A stretch of DNA of 23,556 nucleotides from a virus: IMG/VR virus record IMGVR_UViG_3300030328_003218, positions 2,559 through 26,114 of that record; one strand, given 5' to 3'. A program made the translations under genes and the position numbers. The notes under the pieces were generated by a model, which did not search any database, was not told the DNA's origin, and saw nothing but the letters and a program-made list of their open reading frames with translations. Each line of letters begins with the position of its first letter. Position 1 is the stretch's first letter. Positions 7,170 to 14,552 of the stretch are shown one piece after another.

Positions 7170-7182
7170 TAGTATTCTCCTA

Positions 7183-7662
7183 CTAAGTTAAGTATGCTTT
7201 TCCTGAAAAAGCAGACTCAAAAGTTATTGTAATTTGTGAAGTACTATCATATTTTACCGTACCTATCACAACTGTACCGGCACTATCTACCACCGTAACA
7301 GAAGGATACCCAATTAATCCGTGGGTCACAGTCCATGTTGTGGCTGCTGAAGATTGAGTGTGAGTGTACCGTTTGGGTATTAATGGTAACGAAGAGGCAG
7401 GCCAACCTGAACCAGTTTTAGGCCCATACAGTTCTCCAGTATCGGTCCGTATCCAAAAATCTCCAGTAGTTCCAATTGCCGCATCAGGTGCGGTGGTTCC
7501 ATAATAAATCTTTGAACTAGCGCCAGCGTCATTTACAAATGTAGCAGCAACTACAGAAACGCTATTTTCTGTAGTATCTGTAACGGTAACCGCATTAATA
7601 ATGTCTGTAGCCGTTACAGAGTTACCTGCTATTTCTGTTATCTGTACTGTATTGTCTGCCAT
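7183..7662 (-). CDS. Fibre-tip-like tail protein
   Basis: A 159-residue tail-associated protein. Seen: a Thr/Val/Asn-rich N-terminus, then YYGTTAPDAAIGTTGDFWIRTDTGELYGPK (in two adjoining parts, about residues 53-82), a motif of phage fibre proteins where a short beta unit precedes the tip. A C-terminal domain of about 60 residues follows (TWTVTHGLIGYPSVTVVDS...SGKAYLT), which resembles the C-terminal tip of the neighbouring 909-residue fibre in its VTH.LG layout. It is probably a short fibre or baseplate-attached tip; the ligand is unknown. Its ATG lies 2 nt after the stop of the upstream gene with no clear Shine-Dalgarno, so translation probably depends on coupling. Confidence 0.82.
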   Translation of the reverse strand: MADNTVQITEIAGNSVTATDIINAVTVTDTTENSVSVVAATFVNDAGASSKIYYGTTAPDAAIGTTGDFWIRTDTGELYGPKTGSGWPASSLPLIPKRYTHTQSSAATTWTVTHGLIGYPSVTVVDSAGTVVIGTVKYDSTSQITITFESAFSGKAYLT

Positions 7663-7664
7663 GG

Positions 7665-8003
7665 CTACACCGTAACGTTAAAATTTCCTTGTAATAAACG
7701 GATAACTGTTCCGCTATTTGATTCAAATAATTCTAAATCATAAATGCCACTAGACGTCAACGTGTTCGTCTCAGCCGAAGTAAGCGTTACTGTTATTGTA
7801 CCATTTGAAACGTTATGTACAAGCCTACCATTTGCATTCGTCAATTCCAACATGGGAGATGCAGCGTCCATTGTTTTTCTAATCTGCATACGAGAAGTCC
7901 AAGAAGTAAGCTGAGCCTTCTCAGAATCAGGATTTTTAACGCTTATCGTAACAGCTAGAGCAGAACCCTTTGTGCACTCAAAATTATAAAGACCTGCCGT
8001 CAT
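7665..8003 (-). CDS. Conserved phage protein, paralogue of 17355-17699
   Basis: A 112-residue beta-rich protein of a phage family I recognise by pattern but cannot name. It has an N-terminal MTAG.Y.F....G, a central MQIRKT....P.LELT..NGR segment, an ITVTLTSAETNTL strand and a YDLELF..NSGTVIRLLQGNF end. The protein encoded at 17355-17699 has the same layout (MSAG.YD, MQVRKR, IELSTSNGR, YDLEI, V.EGDFN) and is a distant paralogue; the two lie close to opposite ends of the tail operon. A structural role in the baseplate or fibre attachment is inference. It starts inside the stop of the upstream gene (ATGA overlap), so the two are coupled. Confidence 0.82.
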   Translation of the reverse strand: MTAGLYNFECTKGSALAVTISVKNPDSEKAQLTSWTSRMQIRKTMDAASPMLELTNANGRLVHNVSNGTITVTLTSAETNTLTSSGIYDLELFESNSGTVIRLLQGNFNVTV

Positions 8004-8317
8004 TGCTCTATAATGCCTGACGCTAAATAATCATCTGCTGTGGCTATCATTCCTCTGGATATCCAATGAGGTAAACCTTCAGAAGTAACAACCATTAAAT
8101 GTCCGTCACCTCTAGGCGAAATAACCTCACCAACAAAAACAAAATTACCTAGAACAGCGCCTTCTTCGGTGCCCCACGCACTTTCCAAGACTTTCTCTAC
8201 TACCTCATCAGCAGAAATCTCTTCGTCTCCCTGCATTGCATTAGCAAAAGCGGCTATAAGGTCATCAACCGAATCATCGTCGTTACGCTCACTCCAAGGT
8301 TTAAAACTTTCTCCCAT
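8000..8317 (-). CDS. Acidic protein of unknown function
   Basis: A 105-residue acidic protein. The N-terminal half (about residues 13-50) is rich in Asp and Glu and probably helical (DDLIAAFANAM, ADEVVEKVLES). The C-terminal half looks beta-rich (NFVFVGEVISPRGDGHLMVV) and includes a small SH3-like or beta-barrel style segment. There is no membrane segment or catalytic motif. The function is not recognised. Its first 17 bases overlap the end of the upstream putative membrane protein in another frame, and its stop overlaps the next ATG (ATGA), so it sits in a tightly coupled run. AGAGG about 9 nt before the ATG supports the start. Confidence 0.75.
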   Translation of the reverse strand: MGESFKPWSERNDDDSVDDLIAAFANAMQGDEEISADEVVEKVLESAWGTEEGAVLGNFVFVGEVISPRGDGHLMVVTSEGLPHWISRGMIATADDYLASGIIEQ

Positions 8318-8621
8318 TTTTCTTTACCTCTTTCTGCAATGCGGCAACTTTTTGATCTAAATCTCTATTTTTTTGTTCTAGTTCAACAACTTCTGCCTGT
8401 AAATGATGCGCTATATATCTTAATCTATTATTTTCTTTCCTCTGTAATTCATATTCTATCCTACTTTGCTTCACTAAATCTAACCAAACGCTGTCTTGAG
8501 CTGATTCTATGTCAAACTCTAACCGTTTGCTACGGTTACGAAGAGTCGCCCATAGTCCAAAGAATGTTACAGCCGAGCCTACAAGTGCGGGCACGGTCAT
8601 GTTAAGGAAATCCCCCCACAT
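8301..8621 (-). CDS. Membrane-anchored coiled-coil protein, holin-like
   Basis: A 106-residue protein with one predicted N-terminal membrane segment (about residues 8-28, VPALVGSAVTFFGLWATL) followed by basic residues (RNRSKR) and then a long charged helix (about 55-100, heptad-like, ELEQKNRDLDQKVAALQKEV). Known families with one membrane helix plus a coiled coil include some holins and inner-membrane spanins; either role, or a membrane-contact tail component, is possible. No enzyme domain is present. It lies in the middle of the fibre genes rather than beside the endolysin-like gene at the right edge, so the lysis assignment is weak. The start is the first ATG; a second ATG at residue 8 is a possible alternative, and no strong Shine-Dalgarno distinguishes them. 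Confidence 0.72.
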   Translation of the reverse strand: MWGDFLNMTVPALVGSAVTFFGLWATLRNRSKRLEFDIESAQDSVWLDLVKQSRIEYELQRKENNRLRYIAHHLQAEVVELEQKNRDLDQKVAALQKEVKKNGRKF

Positions 8622-8633
8622 ACTGTTGCCGCC

Positions 8634-9641
8634 TTAGTAGTCTAGTTCTAATGTGATGAAAGGACCACTCTTGTTGGCAGCAACAGAAGGGTCAGCTATA
8701 TCTCCCGAATTCCAACCATGCGGGTACCAAAAAACATAATTTCCTTGCGAAGAAGCAGCAGTAAACGGTTCAATAAAGTCAGGCACTGGACCGCACGAGC
8801 CTCCACCCGGATTGTCGGGGTCACGCAAACCTTGATTGTTGGTGTTAAGTGTGGAGTTTCCGTAGATAGCAATATGTTTATTAGCGGATTTTATGTTGTT
8901 TATTATTGTAGACGTTAAGTTAATCGTTACTTTTTCACCCCTGCTTAACCAATTGCCTCCGGGGTTCGTCGTTATTTGATTGCTAGCTGACAGGTTAGAA
9001 AGAGAAGCTGTTGTTTCGGATATTGAGCCATTATACTCGCCAACATAAACGTTACCAAAAGCAGTTCCGTATCCTTCTTGTGCATCAGTCTCATTCCTTC
9101 GCTGTATATAAAGTTTAGGATTAGTGATTGTTGGTCTTACCGCTATAAGATCTGCTAAAGTATGCGGCGTGGAAACGCCCTCCAACTTAACTTTATTTGC
9201 CCAACCATCCGTAATATCATACACATAATCGCTGTCACTAAATTCAAGAACTCCAACCCACTCATATGTGTCGGGGTAACACGCAGAAACATATTCCGTG
9301 ACTCCACTCCCAATATCAAACGTAGATTTGATAAGATAAGCTCCTTCACCACCGTACTTGCCTTGCCTTACACTGAAAGCACCATCTGTGAAGCCGCCAG
9401 TTATCCAAGTACCAGCGCTCCCACCAGAAGTAGACCTAAACGAACGGCTGTAACTAGTAGGAACAGCATACGTTCTTTTATCAGAACCAGCGTAAGCCTC
9501 AATCCACGCAGTATTATTCGTGTTTCTTCGTCTAACAATTAACGCAGGGTCCCAAGCACCACTACTATTACGATGCTTAATTTTTCCCCCAGCAATAGCT
9601 GACGACCAGTTGCTACCATCATGATGCTTAATTGAAGGCAT
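8634..9641 (-). CDS. Tail or fibre protein of unknown family
   Basis: A 335-residue protein. The N-terminus is a short motif seen in fibre-type proteins (IKHHDGSNWSSA, IKHRNSSGAWDPALIVRRRN) with an aromatic and basic repeat character. The rest is Gly/Ser/Thr/Asn-rich with alternating hydrophobic strands, several Tyr and Trp (ACYPDTYEWVGVLEF, YVYDITDGW), and a C-terminal segment with Cys and Trp-rich stretches (GNYVFWYPHGWNSGD). I see no catalytic motif. Its position between fibre genes and its composition suggest a tailspike or baseplate-associated adhesin; this is inference. The start is well supported by AAAGGAGA about 7 nt before the ATG. It is separated from the next fibre gene upstream by only 12 nt. 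Confidence 0.78.
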   Translation of the reverse strand: MPSIKHHDGSNWSSAIAGGKIKHRNSSGAWDPALIVRRRNTNNTAWIEAYAGSDKRTYAVPTSYSRSFRSTSGGSAGTWITGGFTDGAFSVRQGKYGGEGAYLIKSTFDIGSGVTEYVSACYPDTYEWVGVLEFSDSDYVYDITDGWANKVKLEGVSTPHTLADLIAVRPTITNPKLYIQRRNETDAQEGYGTAFGNVYVGEYNGSISETTASLSNLSASNQITTNPGGNWLSRGEKVTINLTSTIINNIKSANKHIAIYGNSTLNTNNQGLRDPDNPGGGSCGPVPDFIEPFTAASSQGNYVFWYPHGWNSGDIADPSVAANKSGPFITLELDY

Positions 9642-9653
9642 TATAAATCTCCT

Positions 9654-10661
9654 TTAATTAAGATCAATCCAAATGTCGCCAACTTCTGGGCTACTTGGAG
9701 TGGCGTTGGTTATCCAGATACACTTTGACGCATTTGTATTTCTAGATGCAATTGAAGAGTAACCATACATCAATCTATCAGTAGTGTCTGAAGTAGGGGT
9801 ACCGCCCAACTGAGAGTTTATTTCCGTTTTCAAGTAATATACTGTATCAAGGTCTTTCTTTCCAGTAGCCGTAACGTGACCATTCGCATCAATAGTTAAT
9901 GCGTTAACAGCATTGTTGCCTGAAGCAGTAACATCAGCTGCACCAGTAGTATTGTGAGCAACCGTTTTCGTTGATCCCTCTGAATCAGAACCCGTCACTG
10001 CAAGGCCTGCGCCTGCCGCAACAGTCTCAACATAGTTACCGCTAGTTTTAGTTCCCAAAGCTAAAACAGGGATTCTATCTACACCAAGAGTATCAGAAGT
10101 TATTTTATCAGCGCTCAAGCTAGGTATTCGTGCCGCAGCAAGAGTATCAGAAGTTATTTTATCAGCGCTTAAGTTAGGAATGTCGCCAGCCGCTAAATTA
10201 CTCACCGTAAAGTTAGATGCATCCAAAGTACCGCCCGTAATCTTATCAGCGCTAACAGCAGTAACTTTTGCGTCAGTGACAGCACCAGAAGCAAGCTCTG
10301 CCGTATCAACTGATCCAGCACCAATAGGATGTCTATGGTCAGAACGAGAATACGTAGAATCAGTACCAACAGCGCCAGTAGAACCAGTCAAAGTAGCAGG
10401 AGTACTAGTACCAAACGTACCAATATCAAACCATGCAGTACCATTACAATACGACAAAGCACCTACGCTAGAGTCTGTGCTTGAATAATGAAAAAATCCT
10501 TTATAACCCGCACCAGCAGTTGGCCGAGTTCCTGTTTGATCAAACCCAGCAGCCTTAGCCTCTAACGCACTCATGGAGTCGGTCATTTGTGAGCGTGTAA
10601 AAGCGTCAGTTCCTGCTGTCCAAGTATAAATTCCTAAACGAGTTGAAGCACTTGTTGCCAT
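9654..10661 (-). CDS. Tail fibre protein
   Basis: A 335-residue fibre-type protein. The N-terminal region (FTRSQMTDSMSALEAKAAG, then GYKGFFHYSS and LSYCNGTAWFDIG) is a layout common at the attachment end of phage fibres, followed by the short HRHPIGAGSVDTAELASGAV motif (about 108-127). The middle has repeated NLSADKITSDTLAA units spaced about 18 residues apart, and the end is Thr/Asn/Ser-rich (VGDIWIDLN terminus). These features indicate a trimeric fibrous protein that attaches to the baseplate; the receptor is unknown. It lies directly downstream of the large tail protein I/LamG fusion. An AAAGGA site about 11 nt before the ATG is acceptable, though the spacing is long. Confidence 0.83.
   Translation of the reverse strand: MATSASTRLGIYTWTAGTDAFTRSQMTDSMSALEAKAAGFDQTGTRPTAGAGYKGFFHYSSTDSSVGALSYCNGTAWFDIGTFGTSTPATLTGSTGAVGTDSTYSRSDHRHPIGAGSVDTAELASGAVTDAKVTAVSADKITGGTLDASNFTVSNLAAGDIPNLSADKITSDTLAAARIPSLSADKITSDTLGVDRIPVLALGTKTSGNYVETVAAGAGLAVTGSDSEGSTKTVAHNTTGAADVTASGNNAVNALTIDANGHVTATGKKDLDTVYYLKTEINSQLGGTPTSDTTDRLMYGYSSIASRNTNASKCIWITNATPSSPEVGDIWIDLN
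10085..10169 (-). repeat. 31 bp direct repeat inside fibre gene
   Basis: Identical 31 bp copies at 10085-10115 and 10139-10169 are spaced 54 bp (18 codons) apart and encode the SADKITSDTL unit. Further, more divergent copies lie upstream in the gene. Unlike the blocks in the 909-residue fibre, these copies are nearly identical in DNA, so the repeat is probably recent. Confidence 0.8.
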
Positions 10662-10694
10662 TTTGGATTAATCCTTTCCTCTAAATATATTGTA

Positions 10695-13600
10695 CTATGT
10701 TAATTGGCTGTTGAGAAGAGCGACTTCTGCTGTTGATAAATATCTTTCGTAAAAAGCAAACTGTGAAAGAGCGAACCAAGGATAATACTGTGAGGTAGTA
10801 CCCTCGCTAAAAGTTGCAGCAGTCGTGGCGTTAGAGAAAGCTGCGATTTGGGCATTGTGGTCAGCTTTATTAGCTAAAGTCCCATTGACATAAATACTTA
10901 AGCCTACGGTTGGGTCTCTTTGAACAACAACGTTATCCCAGCCACCAAAAGAAGTTTGCGTCCACGTAGCAGTCTCAGAATTTGTAGCATCCGTAAACAC
11001 TGCTTTCATTGTAGCGTCTTCAAAATAAATCTTCAACCCTTGACTAGAGCCATTCAGTAGCGAGAACACGTTATGGTCCGTGCCTGTTCCTGAAGAAGTC
11101 CAACACCTTCTTATCTGCATAGCTACAGAAAATGGAGTGTAGTATTCTATCTGTGGAGGCTCTGCCGTTACGAACTTTCCTTTATATGGTTGAATAAATG
11201 ACTTGTCAATCGCTTGACTAGATATCCAATCAGTTGAATTATTTGCAGTAGCTCTAGTTAAAGTCCAAGTTTCACCCTCACTGTCTGTACCTGTAGCGCT
11301 TAGAGGGTTAGCTGCCGCACCGATAGTATCTGGTCGGAAGTAAGCAACAGAGTCGGCTGACTTGGCACCGTTTGTCCCATACGTTCCTGAACCATCAAGA
11401 ACGTCTATAGAGTAAATTGTTTTACCACCATACGTTCCTCCAGCGAAAGAATACGAAGTAGCCGTAGCAGCACCAATGTCAATATAGTTGTTTATACTTC
11501 CATCAGAGTCATCATATTCTGTGATACGTATTTTATGAGACCCTGAAGTCAAACCAGAAACAGCTAAAGTGTCTTGAGACCCAAAGTACCAAAGATTGCC
11601 GTGAGTGCTATCTGGCTCCATCGCCATCAACTTCACGTCATTAGCGGCACCATCATAGCCAATAGTGGTGTCAATGTCGCTTTCCGTACCACTAACTGTT
11701 TTTGTAGAATGGAACTCCGCTGCGTATACAGCAGATGCTTTGCTTACATCAATGTCCAGCAAAGGCGTGTAGGAAACATTACCAAAATCATTTACACCGC
11801 CCCCATCAACTATAGCGTGGTTCTCGCTACTTGTCGTACCAGAACCACTAAACGAAAACACAGCGTCATTTATCATAACCCGACTAAAAGCAGCGGGCAG
11901 CGCTGAAGCGTCTGACCAGATACTAGAGTTGCTTAAAGTACCACCAACCTGTATGTTAGCGTCAGCCCCTGCGGTACCTGCAGTTGGAGTAATCGCAGTA
12001 GAAGGGGTAGATGTTAAAACATTTGATTCCCAATCATCATACAAAGAAGATTGAGCATAAAATTTTACAACATCTGAAGCTGACTTACTTACCCTAAACA
12101 CAACAGGACCATACTGCTGAACAGAGGCCATATCTATTTCTGAAGAATAAGCATAGTTTGTAGAGTTCTCATCCATGTAACCATCAACCCACAAAAGCCT
12201 CATCTTGGTATCTGCTGATTGATCAAAACCAGACACAATATAAAACGCCCAGTCGTTATCGCTTCCACCACTGTCTTGCCCACAAACAAGTAATCGTTTT
12301 TCCCTCAAGAACCAATCATCCGGTTGACTACCAGTAGCACCGTTTTGGCCTGACCAAGCTGAAGCCGTAAATGGTGTAAAGTTGGTTAGCTCCACTACAA
12401 TGTCAAAAGCATTATTATCTCCACCAATGTTAAACAAGGGGTCATTTTCAGTAGTCATTTTACCAGACTCACCATACAAATACACTCTATTACCTGTGTA
12501 TTGCGAAGTTCCTATACCGCCACCAAGATTACCTGTCGTGCCCTCGTTTAACAAAATGCTTCTATTGAACCCATCTCTATCATCAATGAACTCATTAGGT
12601 ACTTCTTGTAAACCTTGCAAAGAGGTAAGTATCGCAGAAAAATCATATGAACCATCAGCGGAGTCAATAACATTATTTGTAGAAGTCGCCACAGCACCAG
12701 CAGCCGCAGCATTATTAACAGCATCCGAAACTAAAGAACCACCAACATCTGGGTCAACCGCAGGATCAACTAACGTTTGCATCTTGAAAGGGTTATTAAA
12801 ATCGTTCTTACGTACGATAGAAACGTGACTTGCTGGAGTTTCTGTTTCAAGCAAAGTCTGTAAAAAGGTATCAATCGTTTTTTTAGTTCCAGCATGAATG
12901 CCGGAAAACCCAGTATTTATTTGGTTTCTGTACCCAGAAATAGTGTCAAAGAAATCTGGATCTAAAGCCTGCAAAGCATTCCAAGAAGCAAGTGTTTCTA
13001 AGTCAGCCCATTCGCCCGGCTCCGTACTTCCGGCAGCCTGATACGACTCTAAAGCACTCCATGGAGTAAAACCACTAGCAGATGAAAGTAGCGTGGTTCC
13101 TGTAATGGACGCAAGCCACGGCAAGTATGCGGATGGAGCCGTAAGGGGATCTGTTAAAGTTGACTTGCTCAACGTTCCTTCTGAAGCGTGGATGTAGTCA
13201 AAGTTTCTTGCTGAATCGTAAACTAAGTCTATAGCGTGCAGTAAGGCATCTAGATAAGACCTCAAGGGAAATGGCTGTTGCATTCCTGAGCCGTCTGTCC
13301 CATTTATAAGCCCATTAGTGTCACCTGTACCTGCTGTCGCAGTGCCTGATGAAACGTTGCCAGAAAACTTAAATGCAGCACTGCCGTTTGGAACGCTACC
13401 CCCATGTGTGACATCATTGAAAGCAGTACCGCCTTGTTTAGCCGTAACTTTTACGGTAGCAGCACCGCTAGACACTGTAAAATCAGCATTAGCTGTGTAA
13501 ACAAATTGAGTGCTTCCCACAGTAACAGTAAACTCAGTGCCTATGGGATATGTACCATTAGTGCAGCTAGCTAAGGTTAGAGTACCTTGTGTTTTTACCG

Positions 13601-14540
13601 GCTCTGTCCCTATTGATAGGTTTGCAATATCTTCATCATCAAGACGCATAAATTGAGGAAGATCTTGATAAGCTAACTTGGATATGTTTCCACGATCTTG
13701 AGGGGTGACATCAGCTAGCACAGGATCAAATAATGCCCAATAGTTGCCAGCAGTGATAGAACCAGTAGTGGCCTTAATTGTAATTCGGACCTGCACATAG
13801 TTTGCGTTCTCAGGAGACGCCCCATAAAATCCTACTTTTGAAATAGTTCCAGAAAGCACCGAAAGAACTGAAGGAACGTTTGTTGTTTCTATAGCAGAAC
13901 CACCTATTGATTCATAGAAAACCAACTCAGTTGTAATTGTGCTTTTAAGGGCGGCTGATAGAACAAAAGAACCAAAGTATGCTTTTTCTGAACCGCATGA
14001 AACAACTGGAGAAGTTACAACAATATCTCTACTGTTCCTAGCAGCAATAACCATAGAGTTGCCCCTATAGCTGTCATTGCCCGGAACATACTGATGGTAT
14101 AAAAACATTCTGTAAACCATCGCTAGATACGGATCGTCGTTACCACCAGAGATGGCACCAGCCGTAGCGGTACCACTTCCTCCCATTACAGCAGTAGATC
14201 CAGTAAATGTAGTTGAAGCAGGAATCAAGCCGTTATTATTTACATCGTTATTCGCAGCAGCGTTTACAGTTGCAGTACATGGAACAGTGGCAGAACCACT
14301 GCTTACAGTAAAATCAGCATTAGCAGTAAACGTGTATGTTACACCGTTAACGACCTTGGTAAATCGTTTGTGGTCTGCATCCGTGTACGGTCCATTATTA
14401 CAATTGGCTAAGGTCAGAGTCATCGTGGCTTTTGATCCACTAGTTGACGTCCAACCACCGTTTACATCTGCACCAGTACTCGTTTGATAACCAAAAATTC
14501 TCTGAGTAGTGGAGAAAAGATTAGTGCTTCTAACAGCCAT
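10695..14540 (-). CDS. Tail protein I-like / LamG fusion protein
   Basis: A 1281-residue protein, the largest in the window. Seen, in order: module 3 (about 36-135, LTLANCNNGPY...TYTFTANADFTVSSGSATV); a beta-rich region (about 140-310); module 4 (about 318-418, LTLASCTNGTY...FVYTANADFTVSSGAATV); a helical region (about 425-580) with PFPLRSYLDALLHAIDLVYD, YLPWLASITG and GTKKTIDTFLQTLLETE, which resembles P2 tail protein I; then two concanavalin/LamG-like beta regions (about 705-870 and 1075-1281, the latter with LSIYVNGTLANKAD and FALSQFAFYERYLSTAEVALLN). Known: protein I joins the baseplate to the fibre, next to the J-like wedge; LamG domains often bind sugars. So this probably ties the wedge to the fibres and may bind glycans. 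It starts 12 nt after the J-like gene with AGGAG in place. Confidence 0.85.
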   Translation of the reverse strand: MAVRSTNLFSTTQRIFGYQTSTGADVNGGWTSTSGSKATMTLTLANCNNGPYTDADHKRFTKVVNGVTYTFTANADFTVSSGSATVPCTATVNAAANNDVNNNGLIPASTTFTGSTAVMGGSGTATAGAISGGNDDPYLAMVYRMFLYHQYVPGNDSYRGNSMVIAARNSRDIVVTSPVVSCGSEKAYFGSFVLSAALKSTITTELVFYESIGGSAIETTNVPSVLSVLSGTISKVGFYGASPENANYVQVRITIKATTGSITAGNYWALFDPVLADVTPQDRGNISKLAYQDLPQFMRLDDEDIANLSIGTEPVKTQGTLTLASCTNGTYPIGTEFTVTVGSTQFVYTANADFTVSSGAATVKVTAKQGGTAFNDVTHGGSVPNGSAAFKFSGNVSSGTATAGTGDTNGLINGTDGSGMQQPFPLRSYLDALLHAIDLVYDSARNFDYIHASEGTLSKSTLTDPLTAPSAYLPWLASITGTTLLSSASGFTPWSALESYQAAGSTEPGEWADLETLASWNALQALDPDFFDTISGYRNQINTGFSGIHAGTKKTIDTFLQTLLETETPASHVSIVRKNDFNNPFKMQTLVDPAVDPDVGGSLVSDAVNNAAAAGAVATSTNNVIDSADGSYDFSAILTSLQGLQEVPNEFIDDRDGFNRSILLNEGTTGNLGGGIGTSQYTGNRVYLYGESGKMTTENDPLFNIGGDNNAFDIVVELTNFTPFTASAWSGQNGATGSQPDDWFLREKRLLVCGQDSGGSDNDWAFYIVSGFDQSADTKMRLLWVDGYMDENSTNYAYSSEIDMASVQQYGPVVFRVSKSASDVVKFYAQSSLYDDWESNVLTSTPSTAITPTAGTAGADANIQVGGTLSNSSIWSDASALPAAFSRVMINDAVFSFSGSGTTSSENHAIVDGGGVNDFGNVSYTPLLDIDVSKASAVYAAEFHSTKTVSGTESDIDTTIGYDGAANDVKLMAMEPDSTHGNLWYFGSQDTLAVSGLTSGSHKIRITEYDDSDGSINNYIDIGAATATSYSFAGGTYGGKTIYSIDVLDGSGTYGTNGAKSADSVAYFRPDTIGAAANPLSATGTDSEGETWTLTRATANNSTDWISSQAIDKSFIQPYKGKFVTAEPPQIEYYTPFSVAMQIRRCWTSSGTGTDHNVFSLLNGSSQGLKIYFEDATMKAVFTDATNSETATWTQTSFGGWDNVVVQRDPTVGLSIYVNGTLANKADHNAQIAAFSNATTAATFSEGTTSQYYPWFALSQFAFYERYLSTAEVALLNSQLT
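13287..13589 (-). repeat. Shared baseplate module, copy 4
   Basis: Encodes about residues 318-418 of the 1281-residue protein, just before its tail protein I-like helical region. Core: ASCTNGTYPIGTEFTVTV, TANADFTVSSGAATV, VTHGGSVPNGSA, GTGDTNGLINGT. It is closest to copy 1 at 15753-16055, with well over half the residues matching by eye. Confidence 0.75.
14136..14435 (-). repeat. Shared baseplate module, copy 3
   Basis: Encodes about residues 36-135 of the 1281-residue protein. It keeps LTLANCNNGPY, YTFTANADFTVSSGSATV and GSGTATAG, but its middle (NNDVNNNGLIPAST) is more divergent from copies 1 and 4. Confidence 0.7.
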
Positions 14541-14552
14541 ATTTTTCTCCTA

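Noticed and set aside
10665-10674. GGATTAATCC palindrome upstream of the 10661 fibre start
   Set aside because: A 10 bp palindrome is expected many times by chance in this length, and it lies between the ribosome site and the ATG without promoter boxes.
12382-12828. 148-residue plus-strand reading frame over the LamG fusion gene
   Set aside because: No ribosome site or promoter and no recognisable domain; the minus-strand protein is continuous and well supported across it.
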